The notes beneath the pieces were generated by a model. That model was given only the letters and a program-made list of their open reading frames with translations, had not been told where the DNA came from and did not search any database. A DNA stretch of 64,000 bases from Streptosporangium pseudovulgare (GTDB taxonomy: Bacteria > Actinomycetota > Actinomycetes > Streptosporangiales > Streptosporangiaceae). The stretch covers positions 147,289 through 211,288 of the forward strand of contig NZ_BMQJ01000016.1 of the NCBI RefSeq assembly GCF_014648055.1, written 5' to 3'. This document shows, one piece after another, positions 18,340 through 26,649 of this stretch. Position 1 is the stretch's first letter; every line of letters begins with the position of its first letter. Position numbers and translations under genes: made by a program.

Positions 18340-19305
18340 TCATCGCGACCCGTCGAACGTGTTGAGAACAATCTCCTGGGACAGGCCGAACGCCTCGAAC
18401 ACGCCGGGATCGGCGAACACGACATTGCGCGCGATCCGGCCGCCGGTGACCGTGAAGACCTGGAGCGTGTGCAGGCGATGCCCGCCACCGGGCTCGGGGG
18501 CGTACGCGGCCAGCGCGGGCTGGCCGTTGGCGGTGAGGCGCCTGAGGCCCCAGCCGGTCCCGCGCATGTCGAACACGCGACGCATGAACAGGCCGTAGTC
18601 GTGGCCGCCCCGGTACCACAGCGGCACGGGCGGCATCTCCAGGACGGCGTCGTCGGTGAGGAGCCGCACGAGTGCGGGAACGTCGGCCGCCTCGAACGCC
18701 CGCATGTAATGCTCGATCACCTGGCGTACCTTCGGGTCGTCCGGCTCGCTGACCTCGCCGGCGTCCGTGGCCTCGCCCGCTTCGGCGAGGGCGGCGCGGG
18801 CCCGCTGCAGGGCGCTGTTGACGGCCGGGACCGTGGTGCCGAGCTGGACCGCCACCTCGGCGGCGCTGAACTCCAGTACCTCGCGCAGCACGAGCACGGC
18901 CCGCTGCCGCGGCGGCAGCGTCTGCATCGCCGCCACCAGCGCGAGCCGCATGTCGGCCCGCACCCCCACCTCGAACCGGGCGTCGGGAAACGGCTGAAGC
19001 CAGGGAATGTCGAAGGCCGGTGCGAGCGGCGCCTCGGGATCATCGCTGGGCGCGCCCAGCCCGGACGGCAACGGCCGCCGTGCGCGGCCCTCCAGCGCGG
19101 TCAGGCAGACGTTGGTCGCGATCCGATACAGCCAGGTCCGCAGCGACGCGCGGGTGGCGTCGTACCGGTCTCGGGCCTTCCACGCCCGCAGCATCGTCTC
19201 CTGCACATGGTCCTCAGCCTCGTGGAATGAACCCACCATCCGATAGCAGTACGCCACCAACTCGGCCCGATACGGCTCGAAATCCACCGCCCCATCATGG
19301 CGCAC
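18340..19305 (-). CDS. ECF-type sigma factor with SnoaL-like C-terminal domain
   Basis: A sigma-70 family ECF factor of about 321 residues. Region 2 reads AYCYRMVGSFHEAEDHVQET and MLRAWKARDRYDATRASLRT; region 4 reads QTLPPRQRAVLVLREVLEFS and AAEVAVQLGTTVPAVNSALQ. A C-terminal SnoaL/NTF2-like domain (IEHYMRAFEAADVPALVRLL onward) follows; such extensions often control activity without a classical anti-sigma factor, and none is encoded nearby. The start is uncertain: GTG 19305, GTG 19287 and the frame edge at 19317 are all possible. The DHFR-like gene 57 bases downstream may be a target. Confidence 0.88.
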   Translation of the reverse strand: MRHDGAVDFEPYRAELVAYCYRMVGSFHEAEDHVQETMLRAWKARDRYDATRASLRTWLYRIATNVCLTALEGRARRPLPSGLGAPSDDPEAPLAPAFDIPWLQPFPDARFEVGVRADMRLALVAAMQTLPPRQRAVLVLREVLEFSAAEVAVQLGTTVPAVNSALQRARAALAEAGEATDAGEVSEPDDPKVRQVIEHYMRAFEAADVPALVRLLTDDAVLEMPPVPLWYRGGHDYGLFMRRVFDMRGTGWGLRRLTANGQPALAAYAPEPGGGHRLHTLQVFTVTGGRIARNVVFADPGVFEAFGLSQEIVLNTFDGSR

Positions 19306-19383
19306 GCGACATCCCACATGACGCTCACGGCGAGCCGCGCGGGGACAGACGGCGTGCCGCCCGGCCCCGCGCGGATCTGACGA

Positions 19384-20151
19384 TCAGCGCTTCATCAGGG
19401 CGAAGACTCCCCAGCCGAGATACTCACGCATGTAGCGCGCGTAGCGTGCGGGCTCGGTGCTGAGCTCGGCCCGTACCTCGGGCGCCAGTTCGTCGTCCGG
19501 GTTCCGGTCGAGCCAGCGGCGGAGGTTGAGCCACTGTGCCGCGCAGTACCGGTCCCAACTGTCCTGGTCGGCCAGCATCATTTCCACGACGTCGTACCCG
19601 AGGTCCCCGAACTGCTCGATCAGCTCGGGCAGCGGCCGGAAGTCGGCAGGGCCGGTGGCGTGACAGGCCTCCGCGGTCTCCTGGTCCGGCGGAGTCCGAC
19701 GCCAGTAGGGCTCGCCGATCAGCATCAGACCTCCGGGGCGGAGGCTGCGGCTGAGCAGCTCGGCCGTTCCGGCGACGCCGTTCCCGATCCAGGTGGCGCC
19801 GATGCAGGCGGCGAGATCGACCGGTTCGTCCGCGACATGACCGGAGGCGTCGCCATGGACGAACTCAACCCGGTCGGCGACGCCGAGCTCGATGGCACGT
19901 GCCTGGGCCTGCTCGGTGAAAACCGTGCTGATGTCCACGCCCGTACCCGTGAAGCCCAGGTCACGTGCCCAGGTGCACAGCATCTCGCCCGAGCCGCTGG
20001 CCAGGTCGAGCACTCGTGCCCCGGGGGCCAGGTGAAGTGCCTGGCCCAGGACGGCGAGCTTGTCGGCGGTCAGCGGGTTGTGGATGCGGTGGCTGCTCTC
20101 GCGGATGGTGAAGATGCGGGGAAGATCCATGACCGGATTCCTTTCCGTCAT
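19384..20151 (-). CDS. Class I SAM-dependent methyltransferase
   Basis: A 255-residue methyltransferase with SAM motif I VLDLASGSGEML, motif II FTGTGVDISTVFTEQAQARA and the acidic VEFVHGDASGH segment. The family looks like small-molecule methyltransferases of the SAM-binding MT11/25 groups. ATG 20151 overlaps the stop of a small upstream frame by 4 bases. Substrate unknown. Confidence 0.85.
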   Translation of the reverse strand: MTERNPVMDLPRIFTIRESSHRIHNPLTADKLAVLGQALHLAPGARVLDLASGSGEMLCTWARDLGFTGTGVDISTVFTEQAQARAIELGVADRVEFVHGDASGHVADEPVDLAACIGATWIGNGVAGTAELLSRSLRPGGLMLIGEPYWRRTPPDQETAEACHATGPADFRPLPELIEQFGDLGYDVVEMMLADQDSWDRYCAAQWLNLRRWLDRNPDDELAPEVRAELSTEPARYARYMREYLGWGVFALMKR

Positions 20152-20504
20152 GCCTTGCGGTGGGAAGAGCGGTTGATGGCGCGTCGCAGGCGCGCGATGT
20201 CCTTCTTGGGACGTTCCTGCTCGGCGCGCAGCCGCGCGTCGGTGCGGGAGGCGGCATAGGCGTTCTCACCCAGCAGGCGGTTGCCGAGGGTGGCCTTGCC
20301 CGCGCTCGGCCCACACGACCCGGCCGGGAACCGGCCCGTCGGCACGGAAGGGGGCGAAGGACGGTCGCGTTCCTCGTCCCAGCCGTAGTCGGCCGGATTC
20401 AGGACGCGCGCAGGAGAGAAGAAGGCAGGTCGCTGAGAAGCGGGTTGATGAAACAATGCGGAGACCCTTGGGAAGGGGCCCCTCCGGACGGCACGTGCGA
20501 CCAA
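20148..20504 (-). CDS. Possible small hypothetical protein upstream of methyltransferase
   Basis: A 118-residue frame ending with RTDARLRAEQERPKKDIARL and RRAINRSSHRKA, a charged helical tail, after a Pro/Arg-rich N-terminal half. The only support is its ATGA overlap with the methyltransferase gene and its position behind a leader-like ORF. It has no ribosome site at 20504 and may be a remnant or not coding. Confidence 0.25.
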   Translation of the reverse strand: MVARAVRRGPFPRVSALFHQPASQRPAFFSPARVLNPADYGWDEERDRPSPPSVPTGRFPAGSCGPSAGKATLGNRLLGENAYAASRTDARLRAEQERPKKDIARLRRAINRSSHRKA

Positions 20505-20539
20505 GAACTCCCGCTAGGGGAGAGGAAGGCAGGTGCGGG

Positions 20540-20608
20540 TCAGGACGAGGCCCGGGAAGTGAGGATGATCCGGGCACTGCACACGGCAGCGGTCTCCACG
20601 ACAGTCAT
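20540..20608 (-). CDS. Putative 22-residue leader peptide
   Basis: ATG 20608 is preceded by AAGGAGGTGGGTTG, a perfect ribosome site, and encodes MTVVETAAVCSARIILTSRA plus two serines. The stop is followed within 80 bases by the GC-rich palindrome AAGGGGCCCCTCC. This looks like an attenuation leader for the small frame and methyltransferase downstream, or a stand-alone small protein. Confidence 0.4.
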   Translation of the reverse strand: MTVVETAAVCSARIILTSRASS

Positions 20609-20714
20609 CAACCCACCTCCTTCGATCTCCGCAGCAGACCCGGTCGTCACTGCGCCGCCAGAGTACCAGCCTCTGCCGTCGCCGGGCCATCCGTCCTTCA
20701 CCGGCCCCTGATGC

Positions 20715-20876
20715 CGATGACAGCGCGCGCCGCGACGGTCGATTCCGGCGCGGCGCGCACTTGGCCGACGCGGACCCGCGTGACGCGAAACTGATCGACT
20801 TCCACGTCTTCACGGCGCTCGCCGAGTTCATCCGCGAACTCATCGTGGAAGGCACTCCGCCGACACCGGTCCTGTA
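20715..20876 (+). pseudogene. 3' remnant of an unidentified gene
   Basis: The frame ending at the TAA at 20874-20876 reads LADADPRDAKLIDFHVFTAL then AEFIRELIVEGTPPTPVL with good codon use but no start. It looks like the tail of a regulator or small enzyme, family not identified. Confidence 0.3.
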
Positions 20877-20980
20877 AGCCCGACATCGCAGAGCGTCATC
20901 AAAGCTCATGATCACGCGGACTTGCCCGGACAGTGCTCCTGACCAGACGCACTTGCTCACGGAATCGCGGATCCCGCACG

Positions 20981-21469
20981 TCAGCCGAGCCAGTCGCCGC
21001 CGGACATGACGGTCCTGCCGGGGATCTCCGGCAGGCCGCGCCAGGCGGAGATCCGCTCGGGGCGCAGGCACAGCGCGATCACACCGGGGACCCGGTCGGG
21101 ATTGAGCGGCAGCCGGTCGAACAGCGCGCGGACCCGGCCGGGCAGCTCGGCGGGTTCGCGCAGGCTCACCGGCCCATCGACGAGCACCACGTCGCGGGCG
21201 GTGCCCAGGGCCGCGCGGGCGCGGACGGTCCGCCGCAGGTTGGCCACCGTACGGCTGCCGCGCCTGGTCATCATGACCAGGTCGGTGCCGTCCCAGGCGA
21301 AGGCCAGCGGGATCATGTGCGGGCCGTCGGGCCCGGCGGTGGCCAGCCACAGGTGCCGCTCGCCGGTGAACATCTCCTCGATGTCGGCCCGTCGCCGGGC
21401 GGCCGGGCGGGGCGGCGGCCCGGCGGGCGGGCCGGTTCTGGGAACGGCGGGCGCGGGGACCGGGGACAT
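20981..21469 (-). CDS. Pyridoxamine 5'-phosphate oxidase-family (PPOX) protein
   Basis: A 162-residue split-barrel flavin/F420-binding protein. Signatures are HLWLATAGPDGPHMIPLAFA and VMMTRRGSRTVANLRRTVRA, then VVLVDGPVSL. The N-terminal 27 residues are Pro-rich and probably disordered. It lies beside a biosynthetic-type cluster but in the same direction as its left arm, so it may belong to it as a small reductase. Cofactor (FMN or F420) cannot be settled by reading. Confidence 0.8.
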   Translation of the reverse strand: MSPVPAPAVPRTGPPAGPPPRPAARRRADIEEMFTGERHLWLATAGPDGPHMIPLAFAWDGTDLVMMTRRGSRTVANLRRTVRARAALGTARDVVLVDGPVSLREPAELPGRVRALFDRLPLNPDRVPGVIALCLRPERISAWRGLPEIPGRTVMSGGDWLG

Positions 21470-21525
21470 GGCGGCTCCTTCGGAGTTCGCGGGCGGGTGA
21501 GGACGGGCGGCGCCGTACCTCAGGC

Positions 21526-21594
21526 GGGCTGAGGAGAACGTTCGGCCAGGCGGCTCAGACGGGCTGGGGGGAACGTTCGGCCAGGCGGTTCAGC
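21526..21594. repeat. 35-bp tandem duplication at the glycosyltransferase 3' end
   Basis: Two near-identical 34-base units (21526-21559 and 21561-21594), both containing GAACGTTCGGCCAGGCGG, lie in direct tandem with a 35-base period. The inner copy encodes the last residues (RLAERSPQP) and the stop of the glycosyltransferase; the outer copy is an untranslated duplicate. Confidence 0.85.
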
Positions 21595-22763
21595 ACCGGC
21601 ACCAGGTCGGCGGGGCGGGGTTGGGCGTTCATCTCCGCGCGCAGCCGGGCGACCGCCCGCCGCCGTTCGGCGGAGCCCAGCAGGTCCGCGACCGCCGCGC
21701 GCAGCGCCCCGGCGTCGGCCTCCTCGGGGGCCAGGACCGTCCCCGCCCCGGTGGCGGCCAGCCGGGCGGCGCCGAAGACCTGGTCGGGAAGCTGCGGCAG
21801 GACGAGCTGTGGCACCCCGTGGTGGACGCCGGTCAGCGTGCTGCCGAACCCGCCCTGGTGGATCAGCGCCGAGCAGGTGGGCAGCAGCTGGTGCAGCGCG
21901 ACACCGGTGACGGCGCGGACACCGTCCGGCACCGGGCCGAGCCGTTCCAGGTCGTCCCGGCCGACCGCCACCACGATCTCCGCGTCCGCGCCGGCCAGCG
22001 CGGCCACCACCCTGGGCGGCAGGAAGCTCTTCGCGCCGCCGACGCTGGTGGTGGTCGCCCCCCAGGTCAGTGCGATCCGCGGCCGGTCCGGCGGCTCCCA
22101 CAGCCACCGCGGCAGCACCGCCCGGCCGTTGTAGGGGACGTAGCCGACCGTGGCGCGCTCGACCTCGGCGGGGATCTGCATGCTGGGCGGGCACGGGTCG
22201 ACGGTCAGGTCGCCCAGCACCGCGCAGCCGTCCAGGCCGAGCCGCGCGGCCGTGGGGGCCAGCACCTCCGGCACGATGTCACGGGCCTGGTAGGTCATGT
22301 CCACGCCGTGGATGTGGCGGACGGCGGGGACGCCCAGCAGCGCGGCGACCAGGGGGCCCGCGTAGCTGGTGGGCTCGAACACCACCAGGTCGGGACGCCA
22401 GTGCCGGGCGAAGCGCAGCGTGTCGTCCACCATGAGGTCGGCGCGGGCGGCGAACGCGCCGAACACCCGCGCGACCTTCTCCCGCTGGCCGGGCCGCCAG
22501 TGCCCGGCGGCCTCCGCGCCCGGCGGCGGCGCGGCCGGGACGCGGTCGTGGCTCAGACCGCGCATGTGCCGGGCGCGAAGCTCGGCGTGGTCGACGTCCG
22601 GACCGGCGGCGACGAACGCGGCGCCGGAGCCGGTGACGACGCCGGCCATGGAGTCCTGGCTGGCGACGCACACCTCGTGGCCCGCGGCGCGCAGCGCCTG
22701 CACCAGCGGGACCAGCGGAAGGTAGTGCGAGGACCAGGCCCAGCAGGTCACCAGCACGCGCAT
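21555..22763 (-). CDS. GT-B (family 1) natural-product glycosyltransferase
   Basis: A 402-residue nucleotide-sugar glycosyltransferase of the EryCIII/DesVII-like group. The N-terminal acceptor domain starts MRVLVTCWAWSSHYLPLVPL and GHEVCVASQD; the C-terminal donor domain has TWGATTTSVGG and the HQGGFGSTLTGVHHGVPQLV nucleotide-sugar motif. EryCIII-type enzymes need a haemless P450-like helper; the P450 13 bases upstream keeps its haem Cys, so it is not such a helper. No deoxysugar genes are present, so the sugar donor must come from elsewhere. The 3' end is tandemly duplicated. Confidence 0.9.
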   Translation of the reverse strand: MRVLVTCWAWSSHYLPLVPLVQALRAAGHEVCVASQDSMAGVVTGSGAAFVAAGPDVDHAELRARHMRGLSHDRVPAAPPPGAEAAGHWRPGQREKVARVFGAFAARADLMVDDTLRFARHWRPDLVVFEPTSYAGPLVAALLGVPAVRHIHGVDMTYQARDIVPEVLAPTAARLGLDGCAVLGDLTVDPCPPSMQIPAEVERATVGYVPYNGRAVLPRWLWEPPDRPRIALTWGATTTSVGGAKSFLPPRVVAALAGADAEIVVAVGRDDLERLGPVPDGVRAVTGVALHQLLPTCSALIHQGGFGSTLTGVHHGVPQLVLPQLPDQVFGAARLAATGAGTVLAPEEADAGALRAAVADLLGSAERRRAVARLRAEMNAQPRPADLVPVLNRLAERSPQPV

Positions 22764-22776
22764 GGCCGTACCCTCC

Positions 22777-24108
22777 TCACCAGGTGACCGGGATCTCGGT
22801 GAACGCCTCCAGCAGCGACCCCTCGTGGCGGCGCAGCCGCTCGGGCGGTACGGCCAGCCGCAGCCCGGGGAAGCGGCGCAGCAGGGCCTCGGTGGCGATC
22901 TGCAGTTCGGCGCGGGCCAGCGCGGCGCCGACGCAGAAGTGCGGGCCGACGCTGAAGGTCAGGTGCCGGCCCGCGTCGCGGGTGATGTCGAAGACCTCCG
23001 GCCGGTCGAAGACCGTCTCGTCCTGGTTGGCGGAGTCGGCGGCCGGGATCACGCTGGCCCCCTTGGGGATGGTGTAGCCGTCCATCTCGATGTCGTCGAC
23101 GGCGTAGCGCAGCATCGACACCGACGAGCCGGCCAGCTTCCAGCGCAGGGTCTCCTCGACCGCGTCCGGGATGCGGCCGTAGTCCTCGCGCAGCAGCGCG
23201 AGCTGGCCGGGGTGGGCCAGCAGCAGCGCGACGCCGCCGCCGAGCTGGGTGGCGGTGGTCTCGTAGCCGACCAGAAGCAGCAGCCGGCACCACCACTGCA
23301 GCTCGTACTCGGCCAGCCGGCCGTCCTCCCGGTCGCGGACCCTGATCATGTCGCTGACCAGGTCGTCGCCGGGGGAGCGGCGTTTGGCGGCGATCAGTTC
23401 GGCGATGTAGCGGTTCATGTCCGCCATCGCGGCCCTGATCCGCTCGGGCGGGAACCGGCTGACCGACAGGAAGTGGTCGGTCCAGGAGCGGAACAGCGCG
23501 GTGTCGTCCTCGGGCACGCCGAGCAGGCGGCAGATCACCCGGATCGGCAGCGGGAAGGCCAGGGTCTCGTTCAGATCGGCCGGGCCGCCGCGCTTCTCCA
23601 TGGCGGTCAGCAGCTCGTCGACGACCTCGTGGATGTGGGGCCGCAGCGACTCCACCCGGGTGGGGGTGAAGGCGCGCATCACCAGGCGGCGCACCCGGGT
23701 GTGCTCCGGAGGGTCGGGGTCGATCTTCGGGTCCTGGAACATCCGGTTGTTCCTGGCGATCCGCGCGGCGCCGGGCCGGTTCAGGTTGCGGCTGAGCCGC
23801 TCGTCGGTGAGCAGCCGGCGCACGTCGGCGTGCCGGGTCACCAGCAGCGCGCGGTCACCGCTGGGCAGCGTGACGGGCACGACGGGGCGCTCGCGCAGGT
23901 CGGTCAGCTCGCGCGGCACCTCCAGGGCGGACGGGCGGGGGAACGGGTAGCGGCGGGGCTCTCCGTCCGCGGGGAGCGTCCCACCGGGCAGGGAGCGGGG
24001 GCTCTCCGCCGAAGGCGGCATCCCACCGGACTCACCGGGTCCACCGGGTCCACCGGAGAACGGGCAGGAACGCGGGGTCTCGCTCGCGGGGAGCGTCTCA
24101 CCAGGCAA
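22777..24108 (-). CDS. Cytochrome P450 (first of a pair)
   Basis: A bacterial P450 of up to 443 residues. Visible are the I-helix LLLVGYETTATQ, the ExxR motif EETLRW and the haem loop FSVGPHFCVGAALARAE with the thiolate Cys. The N-terminus carries two copies of a Pro-rich segment (LPASETPRSCPF and LPADGEPRRYPF), so the true start is unclear: TTG 24108 overlaps the upstream P450 by 11 bases, ATG 24021 lies after the first copy. It is transcribed with the second P450 and the glycosyltransferase and probably hydroxylates or couples a pathway intermediate. Confidence 0.92.
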   Translation of the reverse strand: MPGETLPASETPRSCPFSGGPGGPGESGGMPPSAESPRSLPGGTLPADGEPRRYPFPRPSALEVPRELTDLRERPVVPVTLPSGDRALLVTRHADVRRLLTDERLSRNLNRPGAARIARNNRMFQDPKIDPDPPEHTRVRRLVMRAFTPTRVESLRPHIHEVVDELLTAMEKRGGPADLNETLAFPLPIRVICRLLGVPEDDTALFRSWTDHFLSVSRFPPERIRAAMADMNRYIAELIAAKRRSPGDDLVSDMIRVRDREDGRLAEYELQWWCRLLLLVGYETTATQLGGGVALLLAHPGQLALLREDYGRIPDAVEETLRWKLAGSSVSMLRYAVDDIEMDGYTIPKGASVIPAADSANQDETVFDRPEVFDITRDAGRHLTFSVGPHFCVGAALARAELQIATEALLRRFPGLRLAVPPERLRRHEGSLLEAFTEIPVTW

Positions 24109-25237
24109 CGGGCACCTCCGTGAAGCCCTGGAAGAACACGTCGTGCTGCCGGTTCAGCTCCGCGGCCGGTACGGCGAGCCGCAGCCCGGGGAAGCGGCGC
24201 AGCAGCCCGGCCAGGCCGATCTGCAGCACCGCCCGCGCCAGCGGCGCGCCGACGCAGTAGTGCTGGCCGGTGCTGAAGGTCAGCTGGGTACGGTCCCGCC
24301 GGGTGACGTCGAACCGCGCCGGGCAGCCGAAGGCGGCCGGGTCGTGGTTGGCCGACTCCAGCGCGGGGATGATGCTCGTCCCCTTGGGGATGACGGTGCC
24401 GGCCACCTCGATGTCCTCGGTGACGTAGCGCAGCATCGACAGCGAGGAGCCAACGACCTGGCAGCGCAGCAGCTCCTCCACCGCGGCCGGGACGCGGCCG
24501 GGGTCCTCGCGCACCAGCGCGAGCTGGCCGGGGTGGGCGAGCAGCAGCACCACGCAGCCCGACAGCTGGCTGGCCGTGGTCTCGTACCCGGCCAGCAGCA
24601 GCAGCGTCGACCACCAGTGCAGCTCCTCCTCGCTGAGCCGGCCGTCGTCCTCGTCGCTGACCCTGATCAGCGCGCTGATCAGCTCGTCGTCGGGGTTCTC
24701 ACGCTTGCGGGCGATCAGGTCGCGCATGTAGCCCCACGGCGGGGAGCTGGTGTCGCCGAAGTTCGCGCGCTCCTCCTCGGGGACGCCGAGCAGCTCGCAG
24801 ATGATCCGGATCGTCAGCGGGTAGGAGAAGGCGCGGTTGAGGTCCACCGGGCCGCCGGCGCGCTCCAGCCCGTCCAGCAGCTCCTCGACGATCTCGGTGA
24901 TCCGCGGGCGCAGCCGTTCGATGCGGTGGGCGGTGAACGCCTTGCCGATCAGGCGGCGCATCCGGGTGTGGCCGGGCGGGTCCATGTCGACCTGCCGCTG
25001 GAAGACCTTGACCTTCTTGGCGGTCATCCGGGCCACGTCGGGCCGGTTGCGGTTCTTGCTCACCCGGGGGTCGGCGAGCACCTGGCGGATGTCGTCGTAG
25101 CGGGTGATCAGCAGCGCGGTGTCGCCGCTGGGCAGCGTGACCGGCACGATCGGCTCGGCGTGCAGGTCCGCCAGCTCCTTGGGCTGGTCGACGGGGGACG
25201 GCCAGCCGAAGGGGTAGGAGTGCGACGGCGTCGTCAT
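24098..25237 (-). CDS. Cytochrome P450 with shortened F-G region
   Basis: A 379-residue P450 with I-helix LLLAGYETTASQ, ExxR EELLRC and haem loop FSTGQHYCVGAPLARA. Compared with its neighbour it lacks about 18 residues between LLGVPEEERANFGD and YMRDLIARKRENPDDEL, the region of helices F and G that forms the lid of the substrate pocket. The reading frame is intact, so it is likely an active variant with an open or altered pocket rather than a pseudogene. ATG 25237 is followed by the SHSYPFGWPSP segment seen also in its neighbour. Confidence 0.92.
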   Translation of the reverse strand: MTTPSHSYPFGWPSPVDQPKELADLHAEPIVPVTLPSGDTALLITRYDDIRQVLADPRVSKNRNRPDVARMTAKKVKVFQRQVDMDPPGHTRMRRLIGKAFTAHRIERLRPRITEIVEELLDGLERAGGPVDLNRAFSYPLTIRIICELLGVPEEERANFGDTSSPPWGYMRDLIARKRENPDDELISALIRVSDEDDGRLSEEELHWWSTLLLLAGYETTASQLSGCVVLLLAHPGQLALVREDPGRVPAAVEELLRCQVVGSSLSMLRYVTEDIEVAGTVIPKGTSIIPALESANHDPAAFGCPARFDVTRRDRTQLTFSTGQHYCVGAPLARAVLQIGLAGLLRRFPGLRLAVPAAELNRQHDVFFQGFTEVPVAW

Positions 25238-25415
25238 GGGGCCTTCCTCAAAGGGGCGGCGATGGTCGGGGCGGCAGGCGTGTCCCCGGCGCCGGAGAAG
25301 GTCCGGGGGCGTCCGCGGGGGCGACGGGGCACGGTCACGGGCACCGGCGGGCGCCCAGGGGAGCGGGGGCCGGGGAGCCCGGGAGGGGGAGCGGGGCGGG
25401 GGAGCGGCGGCCCGG

Positions 25416-26477
25416 TCAGACCGGCCGCGCCTCGATGATCCAGTGCGGCGGCATGGTCTTGGTGGTGCCGACCAGCTCGAAGCCGGACGCCGAGAGGAGG
25501 CCGCGCCAGTCGCGCAGATTGCGCTCCTTGCTGCCGAGGCTGACCGCCATCGCGATGTCCATGGCCTTGCTGAAGTGCCAGTCGTTGCCGTCGGGGACGA
25601 CGGCCTCGACGATGAACACCCGCCCGTCCTTCTTGTCGCCCAGCGCGGCGCGGATGTTGCGCAGGATGGCGACGCTGTCGTCGTCGTTCCAGTCGTGCAG
25701 GATCGCCTTGAGCAGGTAGGCGTCCGGGCCGGGGGTGACCGACTCGAAGAAGTCGCCGACCACGCACTCGGTGCGGTCGGCCACGCCGTACTGCTCCAGC
25801 ACCTCCGCGGCGCCGGTGATCGCCGATGCCTGGTCGAACAGCAGGCCCCTGGCGTCGGGGTTCTTGCTGAGGATCGCCGCCAGCAGCCGGCCCTGGCCGC
25901 CGCCGACGTCGGCGATGTGGCCGAACCGGCTGAAGTCGTAGGAGTCGGCGACCTGGGCGGCCATGTTGCTGGTGCCGGTCATGGCCTTGTGGAACACCTC
26001 GGCGTACTCCGGGTGCTCCTCCATGTACTCGAACCAGCCCTTGCCGCCGCGTACCTTCGGCCCGGTGGACTCGCCGGTGCGCAGCGTCTCCACCGCGTAG
26101 CCGAAGCAGTTCCAGATGCTCTCCTCGCCGTACAGCCAGGCCAGGTAGCGCAGCGAGCCGGGCACGTCGCTGCGCAGGTACTCGCCGGTCCCGGTCAGCT
26201 CGAAACGGCCGTCGGGCAGCTCGGCGAAGATGCCGACCGAGGCGGCGGCGCGCAGGAACCGGTACAGCATGCCCGGGTCGGTCCCGGTCGCCTCGGCGAG
26301 GTGCTCGACCGTCCGCGGTCCGTCGGCCATGTGGTCGGCCACGCCGACCTGGGCCAGGACGCAGACCGTCGAAGAGATCATCTTTCCGGCCAGCACCGTC
26401 AGCAGGTGGTGTTGCGGGCCGCCCGACCCGAAGGTGGGTCCGGCCGGCTGCTGGTCGACCACGAGGCTCGACGTCAT
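25416..26477 (-). CDS. SAM-dependent O-methyltransferase (winged-helix type)
   Basis: A 353-residue methyltransferase of the plant-like O-methyltransferase family 2. It has an N-terminal dimerisation/winged-helix domain (HLAEATGTDPGMLYRFLRAA) and SAM motif I IADVGGGQGRLLAAIL. The catalytic base region reads LLKAILHDWNDDD, giving the usual His. It probably methylates a phenolic or hydroxyl group of the cluster product. It starts at 26477, 172 bases from a divergent membrane-protein gene. Confidence 0.92.
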   Translation of the reverse strand: MTSSLVVDQQPAGPTFGSGGPQHHLLTVLAGKMISSTVCVLAQVGVADHMADGPRTVEHLAEATGTDPGMLYRFLRAAASVGIFAELPDGRFELTGTGEYLRSDVPGSLRYLAWLYGEESIWNCFGYAVETLRTGESTGPKVRGGKGWFEYMEEHPEYAEVFHKAMTGTSNMAAQVADSYDFSRFGHIADVGGGQGRLLAAILSKNPDARGLLFDQASAITGAAEVLEQYGVADRTECVVGDFFESVTPGPDAYLLKAILHDWNDDDSVAILRNIRAALGDKKDGRVFIVEAVVPDGNDWHFSKAMDIAMAVSLGSKERNLRDWRGLLSASGFELVGTTKTMPPHWIIEARPV

Positions 26478-26649
26478 GGGTCCTCCGATTCTCAGGCCGC
26501 GGCCGACGGGCGCGTCGGCGGGCGCGGGTCACAGCGCCGACGTTCCCGCCGCCCGCTAGAGCCGCGCTCCAGTGCGCGTCGAAGGCCGGGCCGGGCCGCG
26601 CCAGCCCGCGTCGAGCGCCGCTTCAGCCCGGGGCCGGATCCTGCCTGCC

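Noticed and set aside
22777..24108. P450-like auxiliary protein (DesVIII/EryCII type) for the adjacent glycosyltransferase
   Set aside because: The haem-ligand Cys and complete haem loop are present, whereas auxiliary proteins lack it.
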